53,862 nt of DNA from DSWT01 sp035415725. Lineage in GTDB: Bacteria; Chloroflexota; Anaerolineae; B4-G1; SLSP01. A program made the translations under genes and the position numbers. The notes beneath the pieces were generated by a model. It did not search any database. It was not told the origin of the DNA and saw nothing but the letters and a program-made list of their open reading frames with translations. Shown piece after piece: positions 15,966 to 22,821 of the stretch; position 1 is the stretch's first letter; the number at the start of each line of letters is the position of its first letter. The stretch covers positions 1-53,862 of the forward strand of contig DAOOGN010000013.1 in NCBI GenBank assembly GCA_035415725.1, read 5' to 3'.

Positions 15966-16324
15966 GCAGTGATATGCCTGACTGGTTGTTGGAACTGATG
16001 CCTGCCGCAGAAGGGGAAGAACCCCGGCAAAAAGCAGTGGCCGAAGACAGGCAGGTGATGCCGCTGCGTGCTGACACTCAAGCCGAGCCGTATACGAAGC
16101 CGCAAGAAGCAGCGCCGGCGGATGTGGATGGGCTGGACGATTTGCGCCACCAGGTTGCTGTCCAGGAGGCGGCGCAGGTCATGGCCGCGCAAAAGGCGCA
16201 CTCGCCGTATGTGTTCGGTGGGTTGTTGCCCTGGCAGGCTTTTTTCCTTTCGGTGCTGCTGTTTCTGGATGTAGCCATCATCGGCATGTTATTTTTGATT
16301 ATGTTGGGGCGCATTGTGCCTTGA
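15962..16324 (+). CDS. Hypothetical C-terminally anchored membrane protein
   Basis: A 120-residue protein. Residues 1-85 are polar, Ala/Glu/Gln-rich and probably disordered. Residues 92-117 form one strong membrane helix (FFLSVLLFLDVAIIGMLFLIML), followed by a short tail. A GGAGG ribosome site lies 9 bases before ATG, inside the preceding small frame. The pair ends at a strong terminator, so it is a two-gene unit. It resembles tail-anchored Chloroflexota proteins of unknown role; no family motif is seen. Confidence 0.65.
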   Translation: MSSDMPDWLLELMPAAEGEEPRQKAVAEDRQVMPLRADTQAEPYTKPQEAAPADVDGLDDLRHQVAVQEAAQVMAAQKAHSPYVFGGLLPWQAFFLSVLLFLDVAIIGMLFLIMLGRIVP

Positions 16325-16340
16325 GCGATGAGGTTCAACG

Positions 16341-16373
16341 AAAACGCGAGGCTCACAGAGCCTCGCGTTTTTT
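16341..16373. terminator. Bidirectional intrinsic terminator
   Basis: AAAACGCGAGGCT and its partner AGCCTCGCGTTTT form a 13-bp stem followed by T residues. It serves the membrane-protein unit on the plus strand and the receiver/ATPase gene on the minus strand. Confidence 0.88.
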
Positions 16374-16391
16374 GTTGGGTTGAACCGCTGG

Positions 16392-17480
16392 CTATCGTCC
16401 GAGAGCTATTTGCACGATTCGTTTCACTCCCAGAGTCAGCGACGTTTGGGGTTGCAGGGCTGCCAATGGTAGACCTTTGGGAACTGCGGTGGCCTGGTTA
16501 GGATCGTAGGCGATGTCTACGGCGAGGGGCACGCGCAGAGCCTTCTGCAGGACATCCGCGGGTGGATGTGGGCCTGCTGCTGTAGCGTTGCGTATGACGA
16601 GCAGACGGTCTTTCCACACCTGGAGCGCCTGGAGAGTAGCCCGCGTGACTTGCACGGCAGGGGCGTCGTCACCGGTGATGAGGACGATGTGCTGGGCCTG
16701 GTCTAATACAGCCTTCGCCGTCGCGTCAAGAAGCGACGGCATATCGACCACGATAAACCGGCCCATGGATCTGAGTTGGACTAATAGAGTTTCGACGATG
16801 TCTTTGCCCGGCCAACTATACTGCGCCGGCACGGGCGGCGCGAGAAGAACCTGGAGGCCGGTGCTGTGTTGGCGCATCAGGGACGCCGGGGGCGTTTTGG
16901 GATTCTCCACGTACTGCCCCCAGTGCTTCTCCGGGCGTATTCCCAGGTAAAAAGCGCATTGTCCGCAGGCTGGAGCCAGGTCCAGCAGGACGGTCGGGGC
17001 AATTTGCTGAAGGACGGCGGCCAGATTGATGGCGATGGTGGTAACGCCCACACCGCCTTTCACGCTAAAAACAGGCAGAACCGGCACGTCCACCGCCGGA
17101 GCTTTTCCGGGGGTGCGTTGCACCAGTGCATCGATATGCTTGAGTAGCTCTTCCACATTGGCCGGCTTGGTCATGTGATCATCGGCGCCGGCTGCCAGGG
17201 CCGCCTCGCGATCTACCGACTGTCCACGCGCTGTGAGGACGATAATGCCGATGTTCTGCGTGCGCCCGTCGGCGCGCAGTTTTTTCACCACCTCGTAACC
17301 GCTCATCCCCGGCATCATCACATCGACGAGGGCGATGTCAGGGGGACGGGCAAACGCGGCCTGAAGGCCGTCTTGCCCGTTGGTGCAAGCGATGACTTCA
17401 TGTTTTCCATGCTTTTCCAGAATGATCTGGAGCATACTTAACATGTCGTAATTGTCATCAATAACCAGGATACGGGCCAT
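16392..17480 (-). CDS. Response-regulator receiver fused to a CpaE/ParA-like ATPase
   Basis: A 362-residue protein. Residues 1-120 form a receiver domain with the acidic pair Asp8/Asp9, phosphoacceptor Asp53 (VDVMMPG) and the conserved Lys in MTKPAN. Residues 135-360 form a MinD/ParA-type ATPase domain like pilus-assembly CpaE: VKGGVGVTT, where the usual second Walker lysine is Val, LLDLAP and VVDMPSLLD. CpaE proteins localise type IVc/Tad pilus machines, but no pilus genes are adjacent. It shares its operon with the unknown gene upstream (35-bp gap), with AAAGGAG before ATG. Noncanonical Walker A is normal for CpaE, so ATPase activity is uncertain. Confidence 0.82.
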   Translation of the reverse strand: MARILVIDDNYDMLSMLQIILEKHGKHEVIACTNGQDGLQAAFARPPDIALVDVMMPGMSGYEVVKKLRADGRTQNIGIIVLTARGQSVDREAALAAGADDHMTKPANVEELLKHIDALVQRTPGKAPAVDVPVLPVFSVKGGVGVTTIAINLAAVLQQIAPTVLLDLAPACGQCAFYLGIRPEKHWGQYVENPKTPPASLMRQHSTGLQVLLAPPVPAQYSWPGKDIVETLLVQLRSMGRFIVVDMPSLLDATAKAVLDQAQHIVLITGDDAPAVQVTRATLQALQVWKDRLLVIRNATAAGPHPPADVLQKALRVPLAVDIAYDPNQATAVPKGLPLAALQPQTSLTLGVKRIVQIALGR

Positions 17481-17515
17481 ATTCTTGTCTCCTTTCTGCG
17501 ATTCCGTGGGTAAGG

Positions 17516-18025
17516 TCAGCCGCTTTTCTCGCCGAAGAAGCTGATATGGGCGCGGTTGATCAGCGCAACGCCGCCCTGATAGCTGATTTCAGGGTTAAAC
17601 GTCGAACGGACCGTCACATCTAGCAGAGTAATGAAAATGCCGGCATCGGCGCTGAGATAGAGGCGGGGGTTGAAGTTCTTGTTGAGCAGATATAAGCTAC
17701 CGGTGATCTCGAAGAATGGAACGGTGAGAAAAATAGGCATTTGATAGTTTCCCATCCCATACGATTGATCGCGCCGCAGTCCGTCTTTCTTATCGATGGT
17801 CAGGACGAAATCCAGATTGGATTTGTCAAACAGCATAAGGGCATAATAGGCGCTGATCCGGGCGGGGTCTATGATAGGGGAAAGGTAAGCCTCCTCCAGC
17901 AGGAAATAATTGGTCGTTGGGTCATAAATTTCATCGGCCAGGAGGCGCTTGGTGATGACGTATGTTCCCGACACGCGGTATCCTTGGGCGAAAAACTCAG
18001 CGATGACTTTATTGGACCTTTGCAT
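17516..18025 (-). CDS. Conserved hypothetical protein
   Basis: A 169-residue protein of no recognised family. It lacks a signal peptide, membrane helix and Cys clusters. Predicted beta-strand content is high (YVITKRLLADEIY, DFVLTIDKK, RISAYYALMLF), suggesting a soluble beta-rich fold. The strong ribosome site GGGAGGG precedes ATG. It is the first gene of a two-gene unit with the receiver/CpaE-like protein, so it may be a partner or effector of that signalling ATPase. Confidence 0.72.
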   Translation of the reverse strand: MQRSNKVIAEFFAQGYRVSGTYVITKRLLADEIYDPTTNYFLLEEAYLSPIIDPARISAYYALMLFDKSNLDFVLTIDKKDGLRRDQSYGMGNYQMPIFLTVPFFEITGSLYLLNKNFNPRLYLSADAGIFITLLDVTVRSTFNPEISYQGGVALINRAHISFFGEKSG

Positions 18026-18090
18026 CTTATCCCTCCCTTCAGGTCGATCAGAACCATTGTTAGCTCGTGTCTATACCTCTGGCCGCAGTG

Positions 18091-18155
18091 CCAACCCATG
18101 ATGCACCCTCCTCAAAGTCCTGTGCGCCACCTGGCAAGGGTGACTGAATAGTTAC
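18091..18155 (+). mobile_element. Family A element, copy 3: isolated right end
   Basis: CACCTGGCAAGGGTGACTGA and the following ATAGTTAC match the right end of copies 1 and 6, and the preceding 40 bases also align. The rest of the element is missing, so this is a decayed or solo end between the unknown gene and the LysM gene. Confidence 0.65.
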
Positions 18156-18166
18156 ATCATTTTAGC

Positions 18167-19330
18167 TCAAGGTTCTGCAGTTTTCCAGGTGAAGGTGCGG
18201 CGCTTGATTGTCTGGCTGATTACTTTGTAGGTGGGATTCCCACTTTCGGTGACTAAACGGACGATGCTGACACGCCATGAGCACGTGCGATCGGCGATGT
18301 CCGCCGGTGGAAAGAGATCCTTCGTAACGCGCCAGGCCGTAGAACGTTGGTACACATTGATCGTCGTTTTCCCCTCCGCTGCGGGGACGATGAATTCGAG
18401 TTTGTAGTATTCCTTATCTTTGAGAATGCCGACCGAAGCCCATTGCAAAATGACCCCCGCATCTGGCCCGCTGAAGGTTGCGCCGTCGGGCGGATAGAGC
18501 ATCTCTGGCGCGGCGTAGGTCATAACCGACGCAGGGGTGCCGCCCACAATGGCTTCTGTCTGCACTTCCGGCGTCGGTGTGTATTGAGGAATCGTGAGGA
18601 CATGATCGGCGTGGATGGTTTCGGAGTTTTCCGGGATGTTATTGGCCCGGCGAATGTCGTCGACCCTCACGCCATATTGTTCGGCGATGGTCGATAAGGT
18701 ATCTCCTGAGCGCACTGTATGCAAAATATAGGGTGCAAAAGTAGGGGACGGCTCTTCTGGGTTGAGGGTGGGGGGAGGCCCCGGTGTAGGCGTGGGCGGC
18801 GGGATGAGCAAACTGTCTCCTTCCACAATATCGTCGGAGACCAACCCGTTGTAGGCTTTGAGTTCTTCAACGGTAATATCGAATTCTGCCGCGATTTCCC
18901 CCAGGGTATCATTCGCCTGAACCGTGTAAGTTTGCGGTGGCAGCGGCGTCGGGGTAGGCAGCGGCGTGGGGGTGAGCGTGGGGGTCGCCGTTTGGGTTGG
19001 GCTGGGGGTAAGGGTTGGCGCGCGGGTCAGCGTCGGCGTGAACGTAGGCAGTTCCGCCGGCACGACGATGTCCCCTTGGGAGAGTTTCCATCCCAGCATG
19101 GCCGATCCAACCAAAATCACCAGGGCGACGACGACCATAATGACGATTTGCAGCACCTGCAAGCGCCGGGGCGAGGTGCGTGACGTGGGTGCTTCGGCTG
19201 CGGGTTCCTCTTCCAACGAAGCGCCGCACATGAGACAAGTTTTGGCCCCTTCCGCTACTCGCGCGCCACACACCGGACAATGGCGAGGCGGGTGTTTCGG
19301 CAAAGATTCAAGGACGTCTTCTGTTTCCAT
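18167..19330 (-). CDS. Zinc-ribbon and LysM-domain membrane protein
   Basis: A 387-residue predicted cell-wall-binding membrane protein. An N-terminal cytoplasmic zinc ribbon has two CxxC pairs (CPVCG and CLMCG). One membrane helix follows (LQVLQIVIMVVVALVILVGS). Then come a Thr/Pro linker, two LysM repeats separated by a second Pro-rich linker (YTVQANDTLGEIAAEFDI; HTVRSGDTLSTIAEQYGV) and a C-terminal beta-rich domain. LysM binds N-acetylglucosamine polymers such as peptidoglycan. ATG 19330 is chosen over the upstream one at 19435 because the promoter lies between them; there is no ribosome site, and the leader would be only a few bases. Confidence 0.85.
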   Translation of the reverse strand: METEDVLESLPKHPPRHCPVCGARVAEGAKTCLMCGASLEEEPAAEAPTSRTSPRRLQVLQIVIMVVVALVILVGSAMLGWKLSQGDIVVPAELPTFTPTLTRAPTLTPSPTQTATPTLTPTPLPTPTPLPPQTYTVQANDTLGEIAAEFDITVEELKAYNGLVSDDIVEGDSLLIPPPTPTPGPPPTLNPEEPSPTFAPYILHTVRSGDTLSTIAEQYGVRVDDIRRANNIPENSETIHADHVLTIPQYTPTPEVQTEAIVGGTPASVMTYAAPEMLYPPDGATFSGPDAGVILQWASVGILKDKEYYKLEFIVPAAEGKTTINVYQRSTAWRVTKDLFPPADIADRTCSWRVSIVRLVTESGNPTYKVISQTIKRRTFTWKTAEP

Positions 19331-19343
19331 AGTCTTAAATTTT

Positions 19344-19371
19344 ATGATAACACCGATATACGAAAGAGCAA
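19344..19371 (-). promoter_or_regulatory. Promoter of the LysM protein gene
   Basis: Minus strand: TTGCTC (19366-19371), 16-bp spacer, TATCAT (19344-19349). The predicted transcript begins 5-7 bases before ATG 19330. Confidence 0.5.
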
Positions 19372-19392
19372 GGTGTGATTTTGGCCGGGCGT

Positions 19393-19420
19393 TTGACGCA
19401 TGGGATACCCGTGCTATAAT
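19393..19420 (+). promoter_or_regulatory. Promoter of the dtxR-feoABC operon
   Basis: TTGACG (19393-19398), a 16-bp spacer and TATAAT (19415-19420), the latter with an extended TG element two bases upstream. Transcription would start near 19427, inside the palindrome listed next. Confidence 0.85.
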
Positions 19421-19424
19421 TAAA

Positions 19425-19444
19425 TTATAAGGCATACCTTATTA
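19425..19444 (+). promoter_or_regulatory. Candidate metalloregulator operator
   Basis: An inverted repeat, ATAAGG and CCTTAT around CATA (19427-19442), nearly symmetric for two more bases each side, sits on the predicted transcription start of the DtxR-feo operon. The position suits repression by the DtxR-type protein encoded immediately downstream (autoregulation with iron). Confidence 0.6.
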
Positions 19445-19462
19445 TTTCCCGGGGAGTGGAGT

Positions 19463-20119
19463 GTGGAAAAAGTTGGGGCTATACGAGAACGGGTCGAGGA
19501 TTATCTGGGCGCGATTTATCGCTTGCGGACAACTGCGGCATCGCCTGTCTCGTTGGCGGTGCTCCGGGAGCATTTTGATCTCTCGCCTGTTTCGATCCAC
19601 GAAATGATTCAAAAGCTGTCACAGCGTGGCTGGATTGAGTATTATCCTTATCGCGGGGTCACGCTGACGGTGCAGGGAGAAGCGGTTGCGCTGGCCCTTT
19701 TGCGTCGCCACCGACTGTGGGAGAGGTTTCTGACCGATGTGCTTCAAGTCTCGTGGGCCGAGGCGCATGACATTGCCGGCGCGCTGGAACATGCGGCCCC
19801 GGAATCGGTCACCGAGCGCCTGGCGAGTTTCCTGGGCGACCCGGCCTCTTGTCCACACGGCGAGCCGATTCCGCCCTCTGCGAATCCCTACATCGATCAC
19901 AGCTTGAGCCACGTGCCGGTTGGCGCGGCGGGACGGGTGACACGGATTGCGCCGGAGTCCGCCGCCTTGCTGCGCGCCGTCCAGGACTGGGGCTTGCTGC
20001 CCGGCAGCCGTGTGTCCGTTGTTGAGCGGCAGGCGGCAGCGGTCACAGTCCGGGTGGCGGATCATTTGGTAAGCATCCCCCAGGAGGCCGCGAATGCGAT
20101 TTGGGTTGAGGCATTCTGA
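19463..20119 (+). CDS. DtxR/MntR-family metal-dependent regulator
   Basis: A 218-residue regulator. Residues 1-65 form a winged helix (VEDYLGAIYRL; DLSPVSIHEMIQKLSQRGWIEY), about 70-140 the metal-binding dimerisation domain (LLRRHRLWERFL; EAHDIAGALEHAAPESVTERL), and the last 75 residues a FeoA/SH3-like domain. The three-domain form is typical of iron regulators (IdeR/DtxR). His, Glu and Cys ligands of the family are visible in HRLWE, EAHDIAGALEH and PASCPHGEP. It starts at GTG with GGAG upstream. It heads the feoABC operon, so iron is the likely signal. Confidence 0.9.
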   Translation: MEKVGAIRERVEDYLGAIYRLRTTAASPVSLAVLREHFDLSPVSIHEMIQKLSQRGWIEYYPYRGVTLTVQGEAVALALLRRHRLWERFLTDVLQVSWAEAHDIAGALEHAAPESVTERLASFLGDPASCPHGEPIPPSANPYIDHSLSHVPVGAAGRVTRIAPESAALLRAVQDWGLLPGSRVSVVERQAAAVTVRVADHLVSIPQEAANAIWVEAF

Positions 20120-20148
20120 GGGGCTATTTCTTCGGTGGAGGTATCGTC

Positions 20149-20403
20149 ATGGTTCCGTTAACCGCTCTGAATCCAGGGCAGGTGGGATTGATTCATCAGT
20201 TGCGTGGGGGGCACGAGTTTGTTTCCCGGCTGGCGGCGTTGGGTTTTACCCCCGGCACGCCCGTCGTCGTGACGCGTAACCACGGGTTTGGCCCGTTGAT
20301 CGTATCGGTGCGTGGGGCGCAGGTAGCGTTAGGCCGTGGAGAGGCAAGCCGTGTCCTGGTTTACGTAGAGGAGGCTGTCGATGCGCTATCCAACAGTCAT
20401 TGA
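20149..20403 (+). CDS. feoA: Ferrous iron transport protein FeoA
   Basis: An 84-residue SH3-like cytosolic protein supporting FeoB. It shows the usual L-x2-G-x3-G pattern (LNPGQVGLIHQLRGG), RLAALGFTPGTPV and a C-terminal VALGRGEASRVLV. GGAGG precedes ATG. Its last 23 bases overlap the start of feoB, implying coupled translation. Confidence 0.92.
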   Translation: MVPLTALNPGQVGLIHQLRGGHEFVSRLAALGFTPGTPVVVTRNHGFGPLIVSVRGAQVALGRGEASRVLVYVEEAVDALSNSH

Positions 20404-22399
20404 AACGGCTCCGGCAAGGTTGTCGCCCGTTGCAGCCGCGACCATCACCGTAGCTCTGGCCGGCCAACCGAATGTGGGGAAGTCTACCATTTTTAACGCG
20501 CTGACCGGTTTGAATCAGCATGTCGGAAACTGGCCGGGGAAGACGGTCGAACAAAAAACAGGAAGCTGCACCTATCGTGATAGACGCCTGAACTTCGTTG
20601 ATTTGCCAGGGACGTACAGTCTCACGGCCAACTCGATGGAAGAGCGTATCGCGCGGGATTATATCCTTCATGAGCGACCGGATGGGGTGGTGGCCGTTGT
20701 TGATTCTGCCATTCCCGAACGCAGTCTGTATCTTCTCGCCGAGTTGCTGCAACTCCCGACGCCGGTTGTTCTGGTCTTGAACATGATGGATGTAGCGACG
20801 CAAGAAGGCGTGCAGGTAGAGCCGCAGGTGTTGCAAGCGGCGTTGGGGATCCCGGTGGTGCCGATGTGCGCGACGAAAAATCAGGGTTTACAGGAGATGT
20901 TGGATGCGCTCATCGACCTGGTAGAAGGCAAGTTCCCCTACAACCCCCGCCGTCCGGTCATCCTGCCGGCGCACCAGAGGGTATTGGAGCAGCTCATCAC
21001 CCTGATCGCCGACCATGTGCCGGCCCCCTATCCGGCGGATTGGGTAGCATTGAAGCTCTTGGAAGGCGATGGCGAGATGGTGCACCTGATGCAGGAGACC
21101 TTGCCACGGGCGGTGTGGGAGCAAGTGCACAGCATCCTGTACCAACACGAGGACGCGATACTGGACATTGCCGGAGCGCGCTATGCGTGGATCGCGCGGA
21201 TGACGCGGGCCGCCGTCGTGCGCCCCAGGGTTGGGCCGATGGGGCTGACGGCGCGTCTGGATCGCGTGCTTACCCATCCTCTGTGGGGGATGGTGGCACT
21301 GCTGGGGGTGTTGGCTTGCATCTTTGGGCTGACCTATGCCATTGGCGTGCCGCTTCAAGAGGGATTGGACGGGCTGATCCAACATCTCGTCAGAGCGGTG
21401 CACGATGGACTGCATGGCGTGCCGCACTGGCTCGTTGATCTGTTGTCCGATGGTCTGTTGGGTGGGGCGGGTATGGTCATCACGTTTTTGCCCATCCTGG
21501 TGATTTTCTTCGCGGCGCTTGGCTTTTTGGAGGATACGGGCTACATGGCCCGCGCGGCCTACAACGCCGACCGTTTTATGCACGCGCTGGGTCTGCACGG
21601 TAAGAGCTTTATGCCGTTGTTGTTGGGATTCGGCTGTAACGTCCCGGCGATTTTGGGCACACGCATCATCGAAACGCAGCGCGCGCGTTGGCTGACGATC
21701 CTGTTGGCGCCGCTGATTCCATGCACGGCGCGCATGGCGGTGATCGCCGTGCTCGCGCCGGTTTTCTTCGGCGAGGCGGCGGCCTGGGTCGCCTGGGGGT
21801 TGGTGGCGGTTAACCTGGGCGTCCTCGCCGTTGTCGGCATCGTTTTCCACCGGTTGGTGCTCAAGGGAGAGCCGGCGATGTTCATTATGGAACTACCCCT
21901 CTATCACCTTCCTAACGCGCGCACGATTGGCCTCTATGTCTGGCAGAATGTGGTGGCCTTCTTGCGCAAGGCGGGCACGGTGATCCTGGCAGCCTCGGTG
22001 GCGGTGTGGCTGTTATCTTACTTTCCGGCTGACGGTGATGTAACGCAAAGTTACCTGGCGTGGATCGGACGCGCTTTGACCCCGCTGGGTAAGGCGATGG
22101 GACTGCCCTGGCCTCTGATGGTGGCTCTGCTGACCAGTTTCGTTGCCAAGGAGAACACCATCGCGACGCTTGGCGTGCTTTACGGTGATTTTGCGACGGT
22201 CTTGCCGACGCTGCTCACGCCGTCCGCGGCATTGGGTTTTCTGGTGGTACAAATGCTCTTTATCCCCTGTGTGGCGACGGTCGCCGCCATCCGTCAGGAG
22301 ACACAATCCTGGCGCTGGACGGCCATCAGCGTGGGGTTGATGCTGACCTTGTCGCTGACCGCCGGTGTGCTCGTGTACCAGGTCGGTGCTCTGTTGTGA
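20381..22399 (+). CDS. feoB: Ferrous iron transporter FeoB
   Basis: A 672-residue inner-membrane Fe(II) importer. The N-terminal G domain has G1 GQPNVGKST, the switch segment NQHVGNWPGKTVE, G3 DLPGTYSL and G4 NMMD. A helical GDI-like domain follows to about residue 280. The C-terminal half has two Gate repeats with about eight membrane helices and the conserved pore Cys in GFGCNVPAI. The complete set indicates an active transporter. The ribosome site GGAGG lies inside feoA. Confidence 0.96.
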   Translation: MRYPTVIETAPARLSPVAAATITVALAGQPNVGKSTIFNALTGLNQHVGNWPGKTVEQKTGSCTYRDRRLNFVDLPGTYSLTANSMEERIARDYILHERPDGVVAVVDSAIPERSLYLLAELLQLPTPVVLVLNMMDVATQEGVQVEPQVLQAALGIPVVPMCATKNQGLQEMLDALIDLVEGKFPYNPRRPVILPAHQRVLEQLITLIADHVPAPYPADWVALKLLEGDGEMVHLMQETLPRAVWEQVHSILYQHEDAILDIAGARYAWIARMTRAAVVRPRVGPMGLTARLDRVLTHPLWGMVALLGVLACIFGLTYAIGVPLQEGLDGLIQHLVRAVHDGLHGVPHWLVDLLSDGLLGGAGMVITFLPILVIFFAALGFLEDTGYMARAAYNADRFMHALGLHGKSFMPLLLGFGCNVPAILGTRIIETQRARWLTILLAPLIPCTARMAVIAVLAPVFFGEAAAWVAWGLVAVNLGVLAVVGIVFHRLVLKGEPAMFIMELPLYHLPNARTIGLYVWQNVVAFLRKAGTVILAASVAVWLLSYFPADGDVTQSYLAWIGRALTPLGKAMGLPWPLMVALLTSFVAKENTIATLGVLYGDFATVLPTLLTPSAALGFLVVQMLFIPCVATVAAIRQETQSWRWTAISVGLMLTLSLTAGVLVYQVGALL

Positions 22400-22502
22400 G
22401 AATTCATCGCGGTGAGAGGAAATGGGGTTGTTTATCAGCGATGAAAATGTAGCATGAGTTGATCCCTTGCGTGATAACTGGCGTTCCAGAATGGAGGCCA
22501 AG

Positions 22503-22760
22503 ATGCTCAAGCAGCTTGTGGCGTTGATCGGAGAAGGTAATCTTTCCACCCCCCAAGATCTGGCGGAAGCCTTATCCGTCCCCGCGCCGTTGGTCGCACA
22601 GATGATAGAACAGTTGACGCAAGCCGGCTATCTGGTCGAGTCGCAGCCATGGGCGGACAGTTGTAGGGGCTGTGGGTTGGAAAACACTTGCCGTGCACAA
22701 CCGGCGGGGCGCGTGTGGACGTTGACGGCCAAGGGGAGGGCTGCGGCGGCAGGTTTGTAG
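22503..22760 (+). CDS. FeoC-like winged-helix protein with Cys cluster
   Basis: An 85-residue protein. Residues 1-50 form a small winged helix (LVALIGEGNLSTPQDLAEAL; VAQMIEQLTQAGYLVE). A Cys-rich wing follows, CRGCGLENTC (C-x2-C-x5-C), as in FeoC proteins that hold an iron-sulphur cluster. It probably senses iron or oxygen for FeoB. ATG 22503 has GGAGG 5 bases upstream; the frame is open from TTG 22467. It is the last gene of the operon and is followed by a terminator. Confidence 0.75.
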   Translation: MLKQLVALIGEGNLSTPQDLAEALSVPAPLVAQMIEQLTQAGYLVESQPWADSCRGCGLENTCRAQPAGRVWTLTAKGRAAAAGL

Positions 22761-22770
22761 GGGTTAAACA

Positions 22771-22807
22771 AAAAAAGGGGCGCAAGTAGCGCGCCCCTGA
22801 TTTTTTT
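22771..22807. terminator. Bidirectional intrinsic terminator
   Basis: GGGGCGC and GCGCCCC form the stem, with an A-run on the left and a T-run on the right. It separates the converging feo operon and groESL. Confidence 0.85.
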
Positions 22808-22821
22808 CCTCGTGGGTCGAT

